From Deltaproteobacteria bacterium (GTDB lineage: Bacteria > Myxococcota > Myxococcia > Myxococcales > 40CM-4-68-19): a stretch of 20,179 nucleotides of DNA. The translations under genes were made by a program, and so were the position numbers. The notes under the pieces were generated by a model. That model saw only the letters and a program-made list of their open reading frames with translations. It was not told the origin of the DNA and made no database searches. The stretch spans positions 3,175-23,353 of the forward strand of contig VBLM01000170.1 in NCBI GenBank assembly GCA_005879095.1. Reading direction: 5' to 3'. The stretch's first letter is position 1; the number at the start of each line of letters is the position of its first letter. This document shows positions 1 to 7,679 of this stretch, piece by piece.

Positions 1-523
1 ACAGCGAGTAGCTGACGAAGAGCATGCCGACGTGGATCAGGATCCAGTAGCTCTGCAGGGCGGGGACGAGCGGCTCGATCTGCTTGTCGGTGACGAGCGA
101 GGCTTCGCCCATCGCGACCAGTGCGAGCGCGACGGCGAGGACGCCGACGACGCGCAAGCCCCATTTGCGCTCGATGATCAGGTAGCAGACCATCATCGCC
201 CAGGCGACGAAGTTCAAAGCGTCGAACAGGTTCGTGTAGGGCGGGTGCGAGACCATGAACCAGAAGCGGTCGTAGCTGGAGAGGACGTCGCCGGTGGATT
301 CGCGGGCGAGGATTTCGATCTGGCCGGCGGCGATCCAGCGGGTGACGAGGTACGCCGTGTGCGTGACGACGCCGAGCGCGGCGAGTCCGGTGGCGGCGCG
401 GTCGAGCTTGAGCCGCTGCACGGCGAGGCGGGCGGCGTAGCTGACGAACGCGGCGGCGTAGGTGCCGATGGCCACGAACCGCAGCGCGACGCCCCAGTTG
501 AGGAGGTTTTCGACCGAGCCCAT
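1..523 (-). CDS. ccsB: CcsB/ResC-type cytochrome c biogenesis membrane protein (3' end outside window)
   Basis: The protein belongs to the CcsA/CcsB/ResC family, which moves heme across the cytoplasmic membrane and attaches it to apocytochromes c (System II). Only the first 174 codons are present; the gene runs off the left edge. Visible hydrophobic segments lie at about residues 10-30, 45-60, 103-117 and 123-138. Two family-typical blocks are clear: PPYTNLFDALNFVAWAM (94-110) and LVPALQSYWILIHV (152-165) with a conserved His164. The WWD heme-handling motif would lie beyond the edge, so its absence means nothing. The start is fixed because an in-frame TAG (536-538) sits just upstream of the ATG. 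It lies 15 nt after the nei remnant on the same strand, so it may be the last gene of an lhr-nei-ccsB transcript. No strong Shine-Dalgarno is seen. The family call is firm; CcsB versus another CcsA-like member is less so. Confidence 0.82.
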   Translation of the reverse strand, partial: MGSVENLLNWGVALRFVAIGTYAAAFVSYAARLAVQRLKLDRAATGLAALGVVTHTAYLVTRWIAAGQIEILARESTGDVLSSYDRFWFMVSHPPYTNLFDALNFVAWAMMVCYLIIERKWGLRVVGVLAVALALVAMGEASLVTDKQIEPLVPALQSYWILIHVGMLFVSYSL

Positions 524-538
524 CGAGGGGATGATCTA

Positions 539-800
539 TCACTTCTGGCAGGACGGGCAGTAGTACGAAATCCGCGATGTCCGGCGAGACATGATGTCGC
601 TGCCGCAGACGAGGCAGGGCCGGCCGAGGCGGCCGTAGACGCGGTCGCGGGCGTAGCGCGCCGGGCGCTGCCATTTCTCGCCGGCACGGTAAAGGTGCCA
701 CGCGCCGTGCATCATCAAGTGCGTGCGAAGCGTGCGTTCCTCGAAGTGGATCAGGAGGTTCTTGCCGCGCGATTCGACGTCGAGGACGCGCTGGCGTACC
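539..800 (-). pseudogene. nei: Remnant of a Fpg/Nei-family DNA glycosylase (endonuclease VIII-like)
   Basis: One open frame of about 87 codons ending in TGA (539-541) holds two pieces of a Fpg/Nei base-excision repair glycosylase. The first piece (VESRGKNLLIHF, then HLMMHGAWHLYRAGEKWQRP) matches the N-terminal domain at roughly family residues 45-95. The second (VYGRLGRPCLVCGSDI, then YYCPSCQK) is the C-terminal zinc finger with all four cysteines in CxxC...CxxC spacing. Missing are the first ~45 residues, including the catalytic Pro and Glu that follow the start Met, and about 130 residues of the middle with the helix-two-turn-helix. No start codon precedes the preserved sequence except internal ATGs within MMHGAW. 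The frame is uninterrupted between the two pieces. It directly follows lhr, as nei2 follows lhr in mycobacteria. As it stands it cannot be a working glycosylase. Assembly loss of the missing parts is possible. Confidence 0.75.
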
Positions 801-822
801 GGGAAATACGTATTGTGTCCCC
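801..822 (-). repeat. REP-like palindromic fragment at the lhr/nei junction
   Basis: Three bases after the lhr stop codon lies a 22-nt stretch that reads GGGGACACAATACGTATT and then TCCC on the minus strand, with a perfect palindrome AATACGTATT at 805-814 and GGGA/TCCC ends. Such GGGGACAC-starting palindromes resemble the repeats found near REP-associated tyrosine transposases (RAYT) in many deltaproteobacterial genomes. That resemblance is from memory and untested. The core GGGGACAC is shared with the large hairpin at 10249-10331. It sits exactly where the 5' part of the nei gene should be, which suggests the insertion or recombination of a repeat removed it. No transposase gene is present. 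Confidence 0.45.
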
Positions 823-825
823 GAA

Positions 826-3800
826 TTAGTCGTCCTCTTCGAACTCTTCGGGAGGCGCCGGTTCGGCGACGGCGCGTGGGAGCGGAGCGCGTTTCAGGTA
901 GCCTTTCAGGCCGGCGGTGAAGCCGGCTTCCTTCAGGAAGGGAGCGAGTGGGGACGAGGCGACGTCCTCGCCGTCGACACGGGCGATCAGGAACGCCTTG
1001 CGGCGGCCGCTGTCGACCTGTGCCGCAAGGGCCTGCGTCAGGGCGCGGGCGGCGTGGCTACGGGCGGGTTCCTCCGCCGGCAGGAACGTGTGCAGATTGT
1101 GCTCGCCACGGCCCAGCCAGCCGACGAGCGCGCCGTCGTGGAGTACGACTTGCGCGCCCGCGGCTCGCTGCGCGCGGGCGTCGCCGTCGCCCTCGCGGCG
1201 TGGCCAGGGCAGTGTCGCGCCGTAGGGATTCGCCGGGTCGGTGGCGGCGAGCACCAGCGTGAGCGGCTCCTCCGCCGGCTCGCGGAAGCTGCGCAGCCGC
1301 TCTTCCGCGCCCGGCACGGCGAACTGCGCGCCGCCCAGGCCGGCGACGAAATATCCGCGGCGAGCGCGGCCGGCGTCCTCCATCGCCTTGAGCACCGGGT
1401 AGACGGCGGAAAATCCGCCGGCAATCTCTTCGGCCTGCGCGGCTTCGCGAGTGACGATCCCATGCCGGGCGAGCAGCGTCTGCGCCAGCGCCGCGGCACG
1501 CTCGGTCGCGGTCCCGCGAGGCTCGGGCAGAAGCGACCAGCGCCCTTCGCTGCCTGGTGGCGCGACGCGGCGCGAGCGGAAGGGAACGCCGAACCGCCGG
1601 TCGCGCCGGTCATCGCGCGGCTCGCCGCGCATGTAGCTGCGCAGCGGCGCAAGCGTGTCGTTGGTGACTTCACCCGACCACACCAGGTCCCAGAGCGCCT
1701 TGAGCAGGTCGGCCGGGAAGGCGCCGGTCGCGGTCTGCAGATCGGCGAAGAACGAGGCGCCCCGCTTGCGCAGCTCGTGCCGCAGCTTCTCGCACAGGTC
1801 GCCCGGCGCGGGCACCGGCGGAGGCGCGAGCAGCCGATAGTGATCGGTCAGGAACAGCGCGATCCGGCCGTCGCGGCTGCCGATCGGCCCGATGCCGCGC
1901 CAGATCAGCTCGCCCGCCGAGAAGAGCACGTCGATATCGCCCGGCTTCAAAAGGACGCGCGCAGCGAGCACTTCGCGTTCCAGCGAGCTGGCCACCAGCG
2001 GCGCACCTTGGAGCTGCTCGCAAGCGGAGAGCAGCGCGTCGAGGCCGCGGCGTGGACGGGCGATGCCCTGCCAGTCGGCGAGAAAGCGCGCTAGAGCTTC
2101 CGGCTCGACCGGTTCGACCTGCTTGCGCAATCGCGCAAGCGACCGCCGTTTCAGAGCTTTCAGGACTTCCGCGTCGACCCATTCGCGGCCGCGGCCGCCG
2201 GGGAGGAACTCGCCTTCGAGCACGCGGTCCTGTTCGGCCAGATGCTCGAGCGCCGCCCGCACCACGGCCACGCCGATGCCCCAGCGCGCCGCGAGGTCCT
2301 CGGCGTGGAACGGCCCGTGCGTGCGCGCCCAGCGCGAGACGAGGTCGCCGAGCGGGTCCTTCACCGGCTCGAGCAGCTCGTGCGGCAGGCCGGGCGGCGG
2401 CGGGACACCGAGCGCATCGCGCACGCGCGCTGCGTCTTCGGCCGCGACCCATCGCTTCTCGGCCGCGAGCGTGAACGAGAATGCGCGGCGCTGTTCGGCG
2501 AGATCCTGGAGCGGCGCTTCTCCTTCGAAGCGCGCGCGAATTTCGGACTCGCTGAGATCGCCGAGCTGGAGCAGCAGATCGTGCAGGCCGTCGATGCCTC
2601 GAGCGGGCCTGGCGAGCCGTTGCGCGAAGTTTACTTGCTGCTCGATCGCGTCGGCGTCGAGCAATTCGCGCAGCTCGGCGTCGCCGAGCAATTCGCGCAG
2701 CTGGGTCTGGTCGACGCTCAACGCCTGTGCGCGCCGTTCGGCCAGCGGGGCGTCGGCGTCGTAGATGAAGTTCGCCACGTAGGAAAAGAGCAGCGACGAC
2801 GCGAACGGCGAGGGCGTGCGCGTCTCGACCGAGGTCACCCGCACGCGGCGGTCCTGCACCTTGCGCAGGACTTCCTGCAGCGCGGGCAGATCGAAGACGT
2901 CGCGCAGACACTCGCGATAGGTCTCGAGCAGCAGCGGAAACGAGCCGTAACGCGAGGCTACTTGCAGCAGATCGCGCGCGCGCTTGCGCTGGGCCCAGAG
3001 CGGGCTGCGCCGGCCCGGGTGGCGGCGCGGCAACAGCAGGGCGCGGGCCGCATTCTCGCGGAAGCGCGCGGCGAAAAGCGACGTGGTTCCAAGTGCTTGC
3101 ACGACCAGGTCCTCGACCTCGTCGGCCTTCGGGAAAAAGAGCTCCGGCTCCGGCGGGGCGTCGGTCTCGGGCAGGCGGAAGACCATGCCGTCGTCGGTCC
3201 ACATCGTCTCGACCTCGAGGCCGCGCGACTCCTCGAGCCGCCGCGTCACCGCCGTCGTCCACGGCGCGTGCACCCGCGCTCCGAAGGGCGTCAGCACGCA
3301 GACCCGCCAGTCGCCGACGTCGTCGACGTAGCGCTCGACGATGACCGTCTCGTCGCTCGGGACCTCGCCGGTCGCGTCGGCCTGCTCATGCAGGTAGGCC
3401 AGCAGATTACGCGCCGCACGCTCGTCGAGGCCGTGCTCCTCGCGCAGCCTTTGCAGGGCCTTCGGTTTCGGAGCGCGCACCAGCTCGCGCGAGAGCTTGC
3501 CGACGTGGATGCCGAACTCGAGCGGCCGCCCCGGCCGGTCGCCGTGCCAGAACGGCATCTTTCCCGGCACGCCCGGCGCCGGCGTGACCATCACTTTTTC
3601 CTGGGTGATCTCCTCGATCCGCCATGACGACGCGCCGAGGACGAAGACGTCGCCCTCGCGCGATTCGAAGACCATCTCCTCGTCGAGCTCGCCGACGCGG
3701 CGCTGCTTGCCGTCGCCGGTCGAGTAGAAGACGCCGTACAGGCCGCGGTCCGGAATGGTGCCGGCGTTGGCGACCGCCACTCGGCCCGCGCCCTCTCGCG

Positions 3801-4065
3801 CGCGGAGCGTGCCGGCCACGCGGTCCCAGGTCAGCCGCGGGCGCAGCTCGGCGAATTCGTCCGATGGATAGCGGCCGGAGAGCATGTCGAGCACGCCCTC
3901 GAACGAGGCGCGCGGCAAGTCGGCGAACGGCGCCGCCTGCCGGACGAGATTGTATACGTCGTCTACTTTCCACACAGCCTCCGAGGACAACGCCACGATC
4001 TGCTGCGCGAGCACGTCGAGCGGATTGCGCGGGTAGAACGTCTCCTCTACCTGTCCCAGCGCCAT
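826..4065 (-). CDS. lhr: Lhr-like ATP-dependent helicase, C-terminal part (separated by frameshift)
   Basis: This is the larger part of a long Lhr repair helicase. Authentic protein in this frame begins further upstream, at 4203 (IESPPSIASGLQRIGRASHQ, the QRxGRxxH motif VI region), before the first ATG at 4065. Residue numbers here count from that ATG. It completes the helicase core (NPLDVLAQQIVAL 14-26) and the Lhr-specific beta-barrel and winged-helix parts (GTIPDRGLYGVF 102-113, VFVLGASSWRIEEI 140-153, PAPGVPGKMPFWHGD 162-176). Near residue 900 it carries RRGYFVAGLGGAQFAVPGA, typical of the large Lhr C-terminal domain. Bacterial Lhr unwinds DNA and RNA:DNA hybrids; its C-terminal domain is AlkZ-related and a uracil glycosylase activity is reported for E. 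coli Lhr. Together with the N-terminal part it makes about 1,475 residues, the usual Lhr size. The acidic tail EEFEEDD ends at the TAA (826-828). The part from 826 to 4203 looks undamaged. Confidence 0.88.
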   Translation of the reverse strand: MALGQVEETFYPRNPLDVLAQQIVALSSEAVWKVDDVYNLVRQAAPFADLPRASFEGVLDMLSGRYPSDEFAELRPRLTWDRVAGTLRAREGAGRVAVANAGTIPDRGLYGVFYSTGDGKQRRVGELDEEMVFESREGDVFVLGASSWRIEEITQEKVMVTPAPGVPGKMPFWHGDRPGRPLEFGIHVGKLSRELVRAPKPKALQRLREEHGLDERAARNLLAYLHEQADATGEVPSDETVIVERYVDDVGDWRVCVLTPFGARVHAPWTTAVTRRLEESRGLEVETMWTDDGMVFRLPETDAPPEPELFFPKADEVEDLVVQALGTTSLFAARFRENAARALLLPRRHPGRRSPLWAQRKRARDLLQVASRYGSFPLLLETYRECLRDVFDLPALQEVLRKVQDRRVRVTSVETRTPSPFASSLLFSYVANFIYDADAPLAERRAQALSVDQTQLRELLGDAELRELLDADAIEQQVNFAQRLARPARGIDGLHDLLLQLGDLSESEIRARFEGEAPLQDLAEQRRAFSFTLAAEKRWVAAEDAARVRDALGVPPPPGLPHELLEPVKDPLGDLVSRWARTHGPFHAEDLAARWGIGVAVVRAALEHLAEQDRVLEGEFLPGGRGREWVDAEVLKALKRRSLARLRKQVEPVEPEALARFLADWQGIARPRRGLDALLSACEQLQGAPLVASSLEREVLAARVLLKPGDIDVLFSAGELIWRGIGPIGSRDGRIALFLTDHYRLLAPPPVPAPGDLCEKLRHELRKRGASFFADLQTATGAFPADLLKALWDLVWSGEVTNDTLAPLRSYMRGEPRDDRRDRRFGVPFRSRRVAPPGSEGRWSLLPEPRGTATERAAALAQTLLARHGIVTREAAQAEEIAGGFSAVYPVLKAMEDAGRARRGYFVAGLGGAQFAVPGAEERLRSFREPAEEPLTLVLAATDPANPYGATLPWPRREGDGDARAQRAAGAQVVLHDGALVGWLGRGEHNLHTFLPAEEPARSHAARALTQALAAQVDSGRRKAFLIARVDGEDVASSPLAPFLKEAGFTAGLKGYLKRAPLPRAVAEPAPPEEFEEDD

Positions 4066-5258
4066 GCCCGAGGCGGCCGCGGCGCTGCAGAGCAGGTCGC
4101 CGCGGTGCTTGGGAAAGACGATCCCTTTGGGGATTCCGCCGACTTGATGCGAGGCGCGGCCGATCCGCTGCAGCCCCGAGGCGATGGACGGCGGCGACTC
4201 GATCCGATACCGAGCTCGAGAGAGCTGGTCGCCACGATCGCCGGCAGTACGCCGCGCTTGAGCCGGTCCTCCATCTCCTGACGCTTCTCGCGCGCGACCG
4301 AGCCGTGGTGCGCCAGCGCGACTTCCGACCCGGCCAGCTCGTTCAGGGCCGCCGCCAGCCGCTCGGCCAGCCGGCGCGAGTTGACGAAGATCATCGTCGA
4401 GCGGTGGGCGCGGATCAGCTCCAGCAGCCTGGGGTGGATCGACGGCCAGATGCTCCGCCGCTGCGGCCCGCGCGAGGTATCGCCGCTCGGCAATTCCTCC
4501 AGCTCGCCCAGCTTCGAGAGGTCCTCGACTGGCACTTCCACCCGCACTTCAAGCTGCTTGCGCGATCCGGCGTCGACGATCGTCACCGGCCGCGCCTTCC
4601 ACTTCTTGCCGCTGCCGGAAACGGAGCCGCCGCCGAGCAGCCGCGCGACTTCGTCCAGAGGCCGCTGGGTGGCCGAGAGCCCGATCCGCTGCAATTCACG
4701 GCCGGCCTGCAACCGCTCCAGCGAGAGGAACAAATGGGCCCCGCGCTTAGTCGAAACGAGTGAATGGATCTCGTCGACGATCACCGTCTCGACCGAGCGC
4801 AGGATCTCCCGCGCCTGCGAGGTCAACATGAGATAGAGCGACTCGGGCGTCGTGATCAGGATGTCGGGCGGTGTGCGCAACATCTGCGCCCGCTCGCTCG
4901 CCGGGGTGTCGCCGGTGCGGATGGCGACCGTCGGAAGGTGCAGCGCGCCGCCCTGTGCCCCGATGCCCGCCAGGGGTACCCGAAGGTTGCGCTCGACATC
5001 GACCGCGAGGGCTTTCAAAGGCGAGACGTACACCACCCGACATCTCGCCTTCTTGTCAGGGGGCTGTGTGAACATCAGGCGGTCGATGGCCGTCAGAAAG
5101 GCAGCGAGCGTCTTGCCTGAGCCGGTGGGCGCGAGCAGCAATGTCGACTGGCCCGCCAATATCGGCGGCCAGCCGAGGGCCTGCGCGCGCGTAGGGCCGG
5201 GAAACGAGGCCTCGAACCAACGCCGCACAGGCTCATGGAAAGCGGGGGCTTTTTGCAC
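4047..5258 (-). CDS. lhr: Lhr-like helicase, N-terminal ATPase part (separated by frameshift)
   Basis: This frame encodes the first RecA-like domain and part of the second of Lhr. Motifs are Walker A PTGSGKT (44-50), motif Ia YVSPLKAL (77-84), TTPESL (136-141), Walker B/DEIH VDEIHS (161-166), motif III GLSAT (193-197), FVNSRR (291-296) and HHGS (317-320). True homology stops at ATSSLELGI (343-351, ending at 4206). The last 52 residues are read out of frame to a stop at 4047. Two leftover bases (4204-4205) then lead into the other frame at 4203. Compared with the family, the piece DMGAVDLV(I/V)Q, motif V, is missing, which fits a loss of about 28 nt. The start is GTG at 5258 with GGGGAG eight bases before it. 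The gene is divergent from the sigma factor gene across 189 bp. As read, the product would lack half its ATPase and be inactive. Confidence 0.88.
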   Translation of the reverse strand: MQKAPAFHEPVRRWFEASFPGPTRAQALGWPPILAGQSTLLLAPTGSGKTLAAFLTAIDRLMFTQPPDKKARCRVVYVSPLKALAVDVERNLRVPLAGIGAQGGALHLPTVAIRTGDTPASERAQMLRTPPDILITTPESLYLMLTSQAREILRSVETVIVDEIHSLVSTKRGAHLFLSLERLQAGRELQRIGLSATQRPLDEVARLLGGGSVSGSGKKWKARPVTIVDAGSRKQLEVRVEVPVEDLSKLGELEELPSGDTSRGPQRRSIWPSIHPRLLELIRAHRSTMIFVNSRRLAERLAAALNELAGSEVALAHHGSVAREKRQEMEDRLKRGVLPAIVATSSLELGIGSSRRRPSPRGCSGSAAPRIKSAESPKGSSFPSTAATCSAAPRPPRAWRWDR

Positions 5259-5372
5259 CGAAATCGCTCCCCGCGCGTCAAATCAGGGCTGGAGAGGACC
5301 CTGCGTCATAACGACACAAGTCGAAATGCGCAACAAAAGGCTTTCTCGTGCATCTGATGGAATGTGTGAACA

Positions 5373-5380
5373 GTTCGAAC
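5373..5380. promoter_or_regulatory. GTTCGAAC palindrome in the lhr/sigma divergent intergenic region
   Basis: The 189-bp region 5259-5447 between the divergent lhr and sigma genes is noticeably richer in A and T than the surrounding genes, as expected for promoters. The only clear symmetric site is the 8-bp palindrome GTTCGAAC, flanked by AAC and GTT, 68 nt before the sigma start. It could be an operator, but an 8-bp palindrome can arise by chance. No convincing -35/-10 pair could be assigned. The sigma gene ribosome binding site is GAGGAAGG at 5433-5440, seven bases before its ATG. Confidence 0.22.
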
Positions 5381-5447
5381 GTTAGTGAGTCAGATCGAAG
5401 AGGAGAAACAGGCGTTTGGGTAGTGGGGGATAGAGGAAGGATGGAAG

Positions 5448-6164
5448 ATGCGCGACCGCAGTGAATTCGACGATCTTGCGCCGCTGATCAAGTTGATCCG
5501 CGCGCACCCGCCGTTCGATCGCGAGACCGAGCTGGTGGTGACGCGGAAGGCCCGCAAGGGCAACAGGCGCGCGCAGGAGCAGCTCGTCGTCCACAACCTG
5601 AGCCTGGTCATCTCGGTCGCGCGCAAGTTCATGGGGCGCGGCGTCAGGCTCGAGGACCTTGTGCAGGAGGGCAACTACGGTCTCCTCAAGGCCATCGAGC
5701 ACTTCGACCCCGAGAAGGGAAACCGGTTCAGCACCTATGCGGTGTGGTGGATTCGCGCCTACATCACGCGCTGCCTGAAGGACGGGCCGAGCGCGGTTCG
5801 CCGGACCATGCCCAACGGCGGCCTGCCGCCGCGGGACATCTCGCTGGAAGAGACGCTCGGCACTGACGGCGACTCGGATGCGACGCATCTCGACCGGCTG
5901 GCCGACGAAGGGCCGGGGCCGGATGCGCAGCTGATGCGGGCGGAGCAGAACGACAACGTCCGCACCGCGCTGGGCAAGGTTCGCAAGCGCATGGGCGAGC
6001 TGGCCTGGGACATCTTGAGTGACCGCCTGACGCAGGACGATCCGCGCACGCTGGAGGAGCTCGGCAAGGAGTGGGGCCTCTCCCGTGAACGGGTACGGCA
6101 GGTGGAGAAGAGCACGCGGAACTTCCTCAGCCGGTATCTCGCCGATTTCGACGAAGCTGCCTGA
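5448..6164 (+). CDS. RpoH-like sigma-70 family sigma factor (SigB/SigC type)
   Basis: A 238-residue alternative sigma factor that would direct RNA polymerase to a subset of promoters. Region 2 is complete: HNLSLVISVARKFMGRG (49-65), LEDLVQEGNYGLLKAIEHFD (68-87), and the -10-recognising FSTYAVWWIRAYI (94-106). Region 4.2 is the helix-turn-helix TLEELGKEWGLSRERVRQVE (201-220). The lack of region 1.1, the size and the VRKRMGELAWDIL linker (177-190) match RpoH-type factors such as the M. xanthus SigB/SigC group, which act in heat shock and development. That assignment is by resemblance and does not prove the regulon. The start is ATG 5448 behind GAGGAAGG. No anti-sigma gene is adjacent, so control is probably transcriptional or through stability. 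The unit ends at the intrinsic terminator 22 nt after the stop. It looks intact. Confidence 0.9.
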   Translation: MRDRSEFDDLAPLIKLIRAHPPFDRETELVVTRKARKGNRRAQEQLVVHNLSLVISVARKFMGRGVRLEDLVQEGNYGLLKAIEHFDPEKGNRFSTYAVWWIRAYITRCLKDGPSAVRRTMPNGGLPPRDISLEETLGTDGDSDATHLDRLADEGPGPDAQLMRAEQNDNVRTALGKVRKRMGELAWDILSDRLTQDDPRTLEELGKEWGLSRERVRQVEKSTRNFLSRYLADFDEAA

Positions 6165-6185
6165 TTAGGAAGCGACTGCGACGGC

Positions 6186-6223
6186 GTGGGGCGTGGCCGA
6201 AAGGTCGCGCCCCACACGTTTTT
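6186..6223 (+). terminator. Intrinsic terminator of the sigma factor gene, GAAA tetraloop
   Basis: A 13-bp stem is formed by 6186-6198 (GTGGGGCGTGGCC) and 6203-6215 (GGTCGCGCCCCAC), with two G-U type pairs and a closing GNRA loop GAAA (6199-6202). After three more bases a run of five T follows (6219-6223). It lies 22 nt after the sigma stop codon and before the next gene start at 6273, so it insulates the two. Confidence 0.85.
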
Positions 6224-6272
6224 GAAACGGGATCCTTGGGTCAAGCCCGCTCCTGCGGCTAGCCTTGCCGCG

Positions 6273-7679
6273 ATGCGCCGTCCGGCCCTCCTGCTCGCGC
6301 TTCTCGCCTGCGCGCACGTCCCGCGCTCGACGGACCCGGCCAACTGGCTCGAGCTGCAGAGCGAGCATTTCGTGTTCCGCACCGATCTGCCGCTCGACGA
6401 CGCGCGCGCCGCCGTGTCGGAGCTCGAGCGCGGCCGCGCGGCGCTGCTCGTCGCCGCCTGGCACTCGACGCGGCCCTCGCTGCGGAAGACGGTGGTGATC
6501 GAGCTGGCCAACCGGCACGAGCTGGAAGAATTCGCCGTCGAGCGGCTGGAGGGATTCGTCACCGGCGACGCCTTCGACGAGCAGATGATGGTCCTCTCCG
6601 CCGACCACGAGTTCGGCGAGCAGGACGTGCTCAAGCACGAGTTGGCGCACGTCATCACCGACGAGTTCCTGGTGGTCAAGCCGCGCTGGCTGGCGGAGGG
6701 CATCGCCTGCTACCTCGAGACGCTGCGGTTCGAGAGGTTCAGCCGGAAGCTCCGCGTCGGCGACCTCAGCGAGCAGCGGCTGAATTACCTCAAGGAGCGC
6801 CCGATCCTCGACTACGCGCAGGCCCTGCATACCGGCCGCGAGGCGGAGAGCCTCGACGCCGGGGCTGGCTATTCGTTCGAGAGCGCTTCGTGGCTCCTGG
6901 TTCACTGGCTGGTCGACACGCGGCCGGACAATTTCGATCGCTTCCTCAATCGGCTGACGCGCGAGGGCTGGGAGCAGGCCTTTCGCGAGGAGTTTCCCGA
7001 CCTGAGCGATTCCGCGATCCGCAGCGGGATGAAGGAGTACTGGAAGACCGGCAGCGTCCGCATCGCGTCGGCGCCGGCGCCGGCGTGGAGCGGCGAGATC
7101 GTCGAGGAGCGGATGGATCGGGCCGAGGTGTACGCGCTGCGCGCCGATCTGTTCCGGCTCTCGCCCGGTTTCGCCGCCTCGGCGGAGCGCAAGGCGCTGA
7201 TGAATGCCGAGATCGCGAAGGCGCTGGCGGCCGACCCGGCGAACCCGCTGGCGCTGAAACTGTCGGGCGGCGATCCCCGCGCTGCTGTCGCCGTCCATCC
7301 GCGGGACTGGCGATCGTGGGCGCTGCTCGCCGAGCGCAGCCAGAACGACGTCACCTCGCTGGCGAAGGCGGCGGCGCTGGCCCCGCAGAACGGGCCGCTG
7401 ATCGCGCTCCTGGCCATGGCGGAGAGCAACAGCGGCCGCAAGAAAGAGGGGCTCGAGCACGCCCTCCGCGCTGCGCAGCTTGCGCCGGGACGGTCCGACG
7501 TGCTTGATATCCTGGCGCAACTGCAGGCATTTTCGGGGAACTGTTTCGACGCGATCAACCTCGAGCAACGGGCGATCGACGCTTTGCCCGATTCGGCGGC
7601 GGCGTCGGCGGTGATCACCCTGAACAAGAGGCTGTCGAGCATTCGCGAGATGTGCGTGTCGAGCATGGAGCAGCGATGA
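6273..7679 (+). CDS. Lipoprotein with HExxH metalloprotease (peptidase MA-like) and TPR-like C-terminus
   Basis: A 468-residue exported protein. The N-terminus MRRPALLLALLAC has a short hydrophobic stretch and a lipobox (LLAC, Cys13), so it should be anchored to a membrane as a lipoprotein. The catalytic region is gluzincin-like: KHELAHVITDEF with the HExxH at 122-126, and a downstream glutamate in WLAEGIACYLET (E142), the layout of the peptidase MA-like/DUF1570 group. From about residue 300 there are alanine-rich helical repeats (ALAADPANPLAL, LAKAAALAPQNGPLIALLAMAE, HALRAAQLAPGRSDVLDILA) that look like degenerate TPRs. The start at 6273 was chosen over a longer in-frame start at 6186 because that one begins inside the terminator stem and lacks a signal peptide. 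Its stop overlaps the next start (ATGA), so the two genes are probably translated together. The substrate is unknown. Confidence 0.78.
   Translation: MRRPALLLALLACAHVPRSTDPANWLELQSEHFVFRTDLPLDDARAAVSELERGRAALLVAAWHSTRPSLRKTVVIELANRHELEEFAVERLEGFVTGDAFDEQMMVLSADHEFGEQDVLKHELAHVITDEFLVVKPRWLAEGIACYLETLRFERFSRKLRVGDLSEQRLNYLKERPILDYAQALHTGREAESLDAGAGYSFESASWLLVHWLVDTRPDNFDRFLNRLTREGWEQAFREEFPDLSDSAIRSGMKEYWKTGSVRIASAPAPAWSGEIVEERMDRAEVYALRADLFRLSPGFAASAERKALMNAEIAKALAADPANPLALKLSGGDPRAAVAVHPRDWRSWALLAERSQNDVTSLAKAAALAPQNGPLIALLAMAESNSGRKKEGLEHALRAAQLAPGRSDVLDILAQLQAFSGNCFDAINLEQRAIDALPDSAAASAVITLNKRLSSIREMCVSSMEQR

Noticed and set aside
6186..6272. A longer N-terminus for the metalloprotease starting at 6186
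   Set aside because: It begins in the terminator stem and would place 29 non-signal residues before a clear lipoprotein signal.
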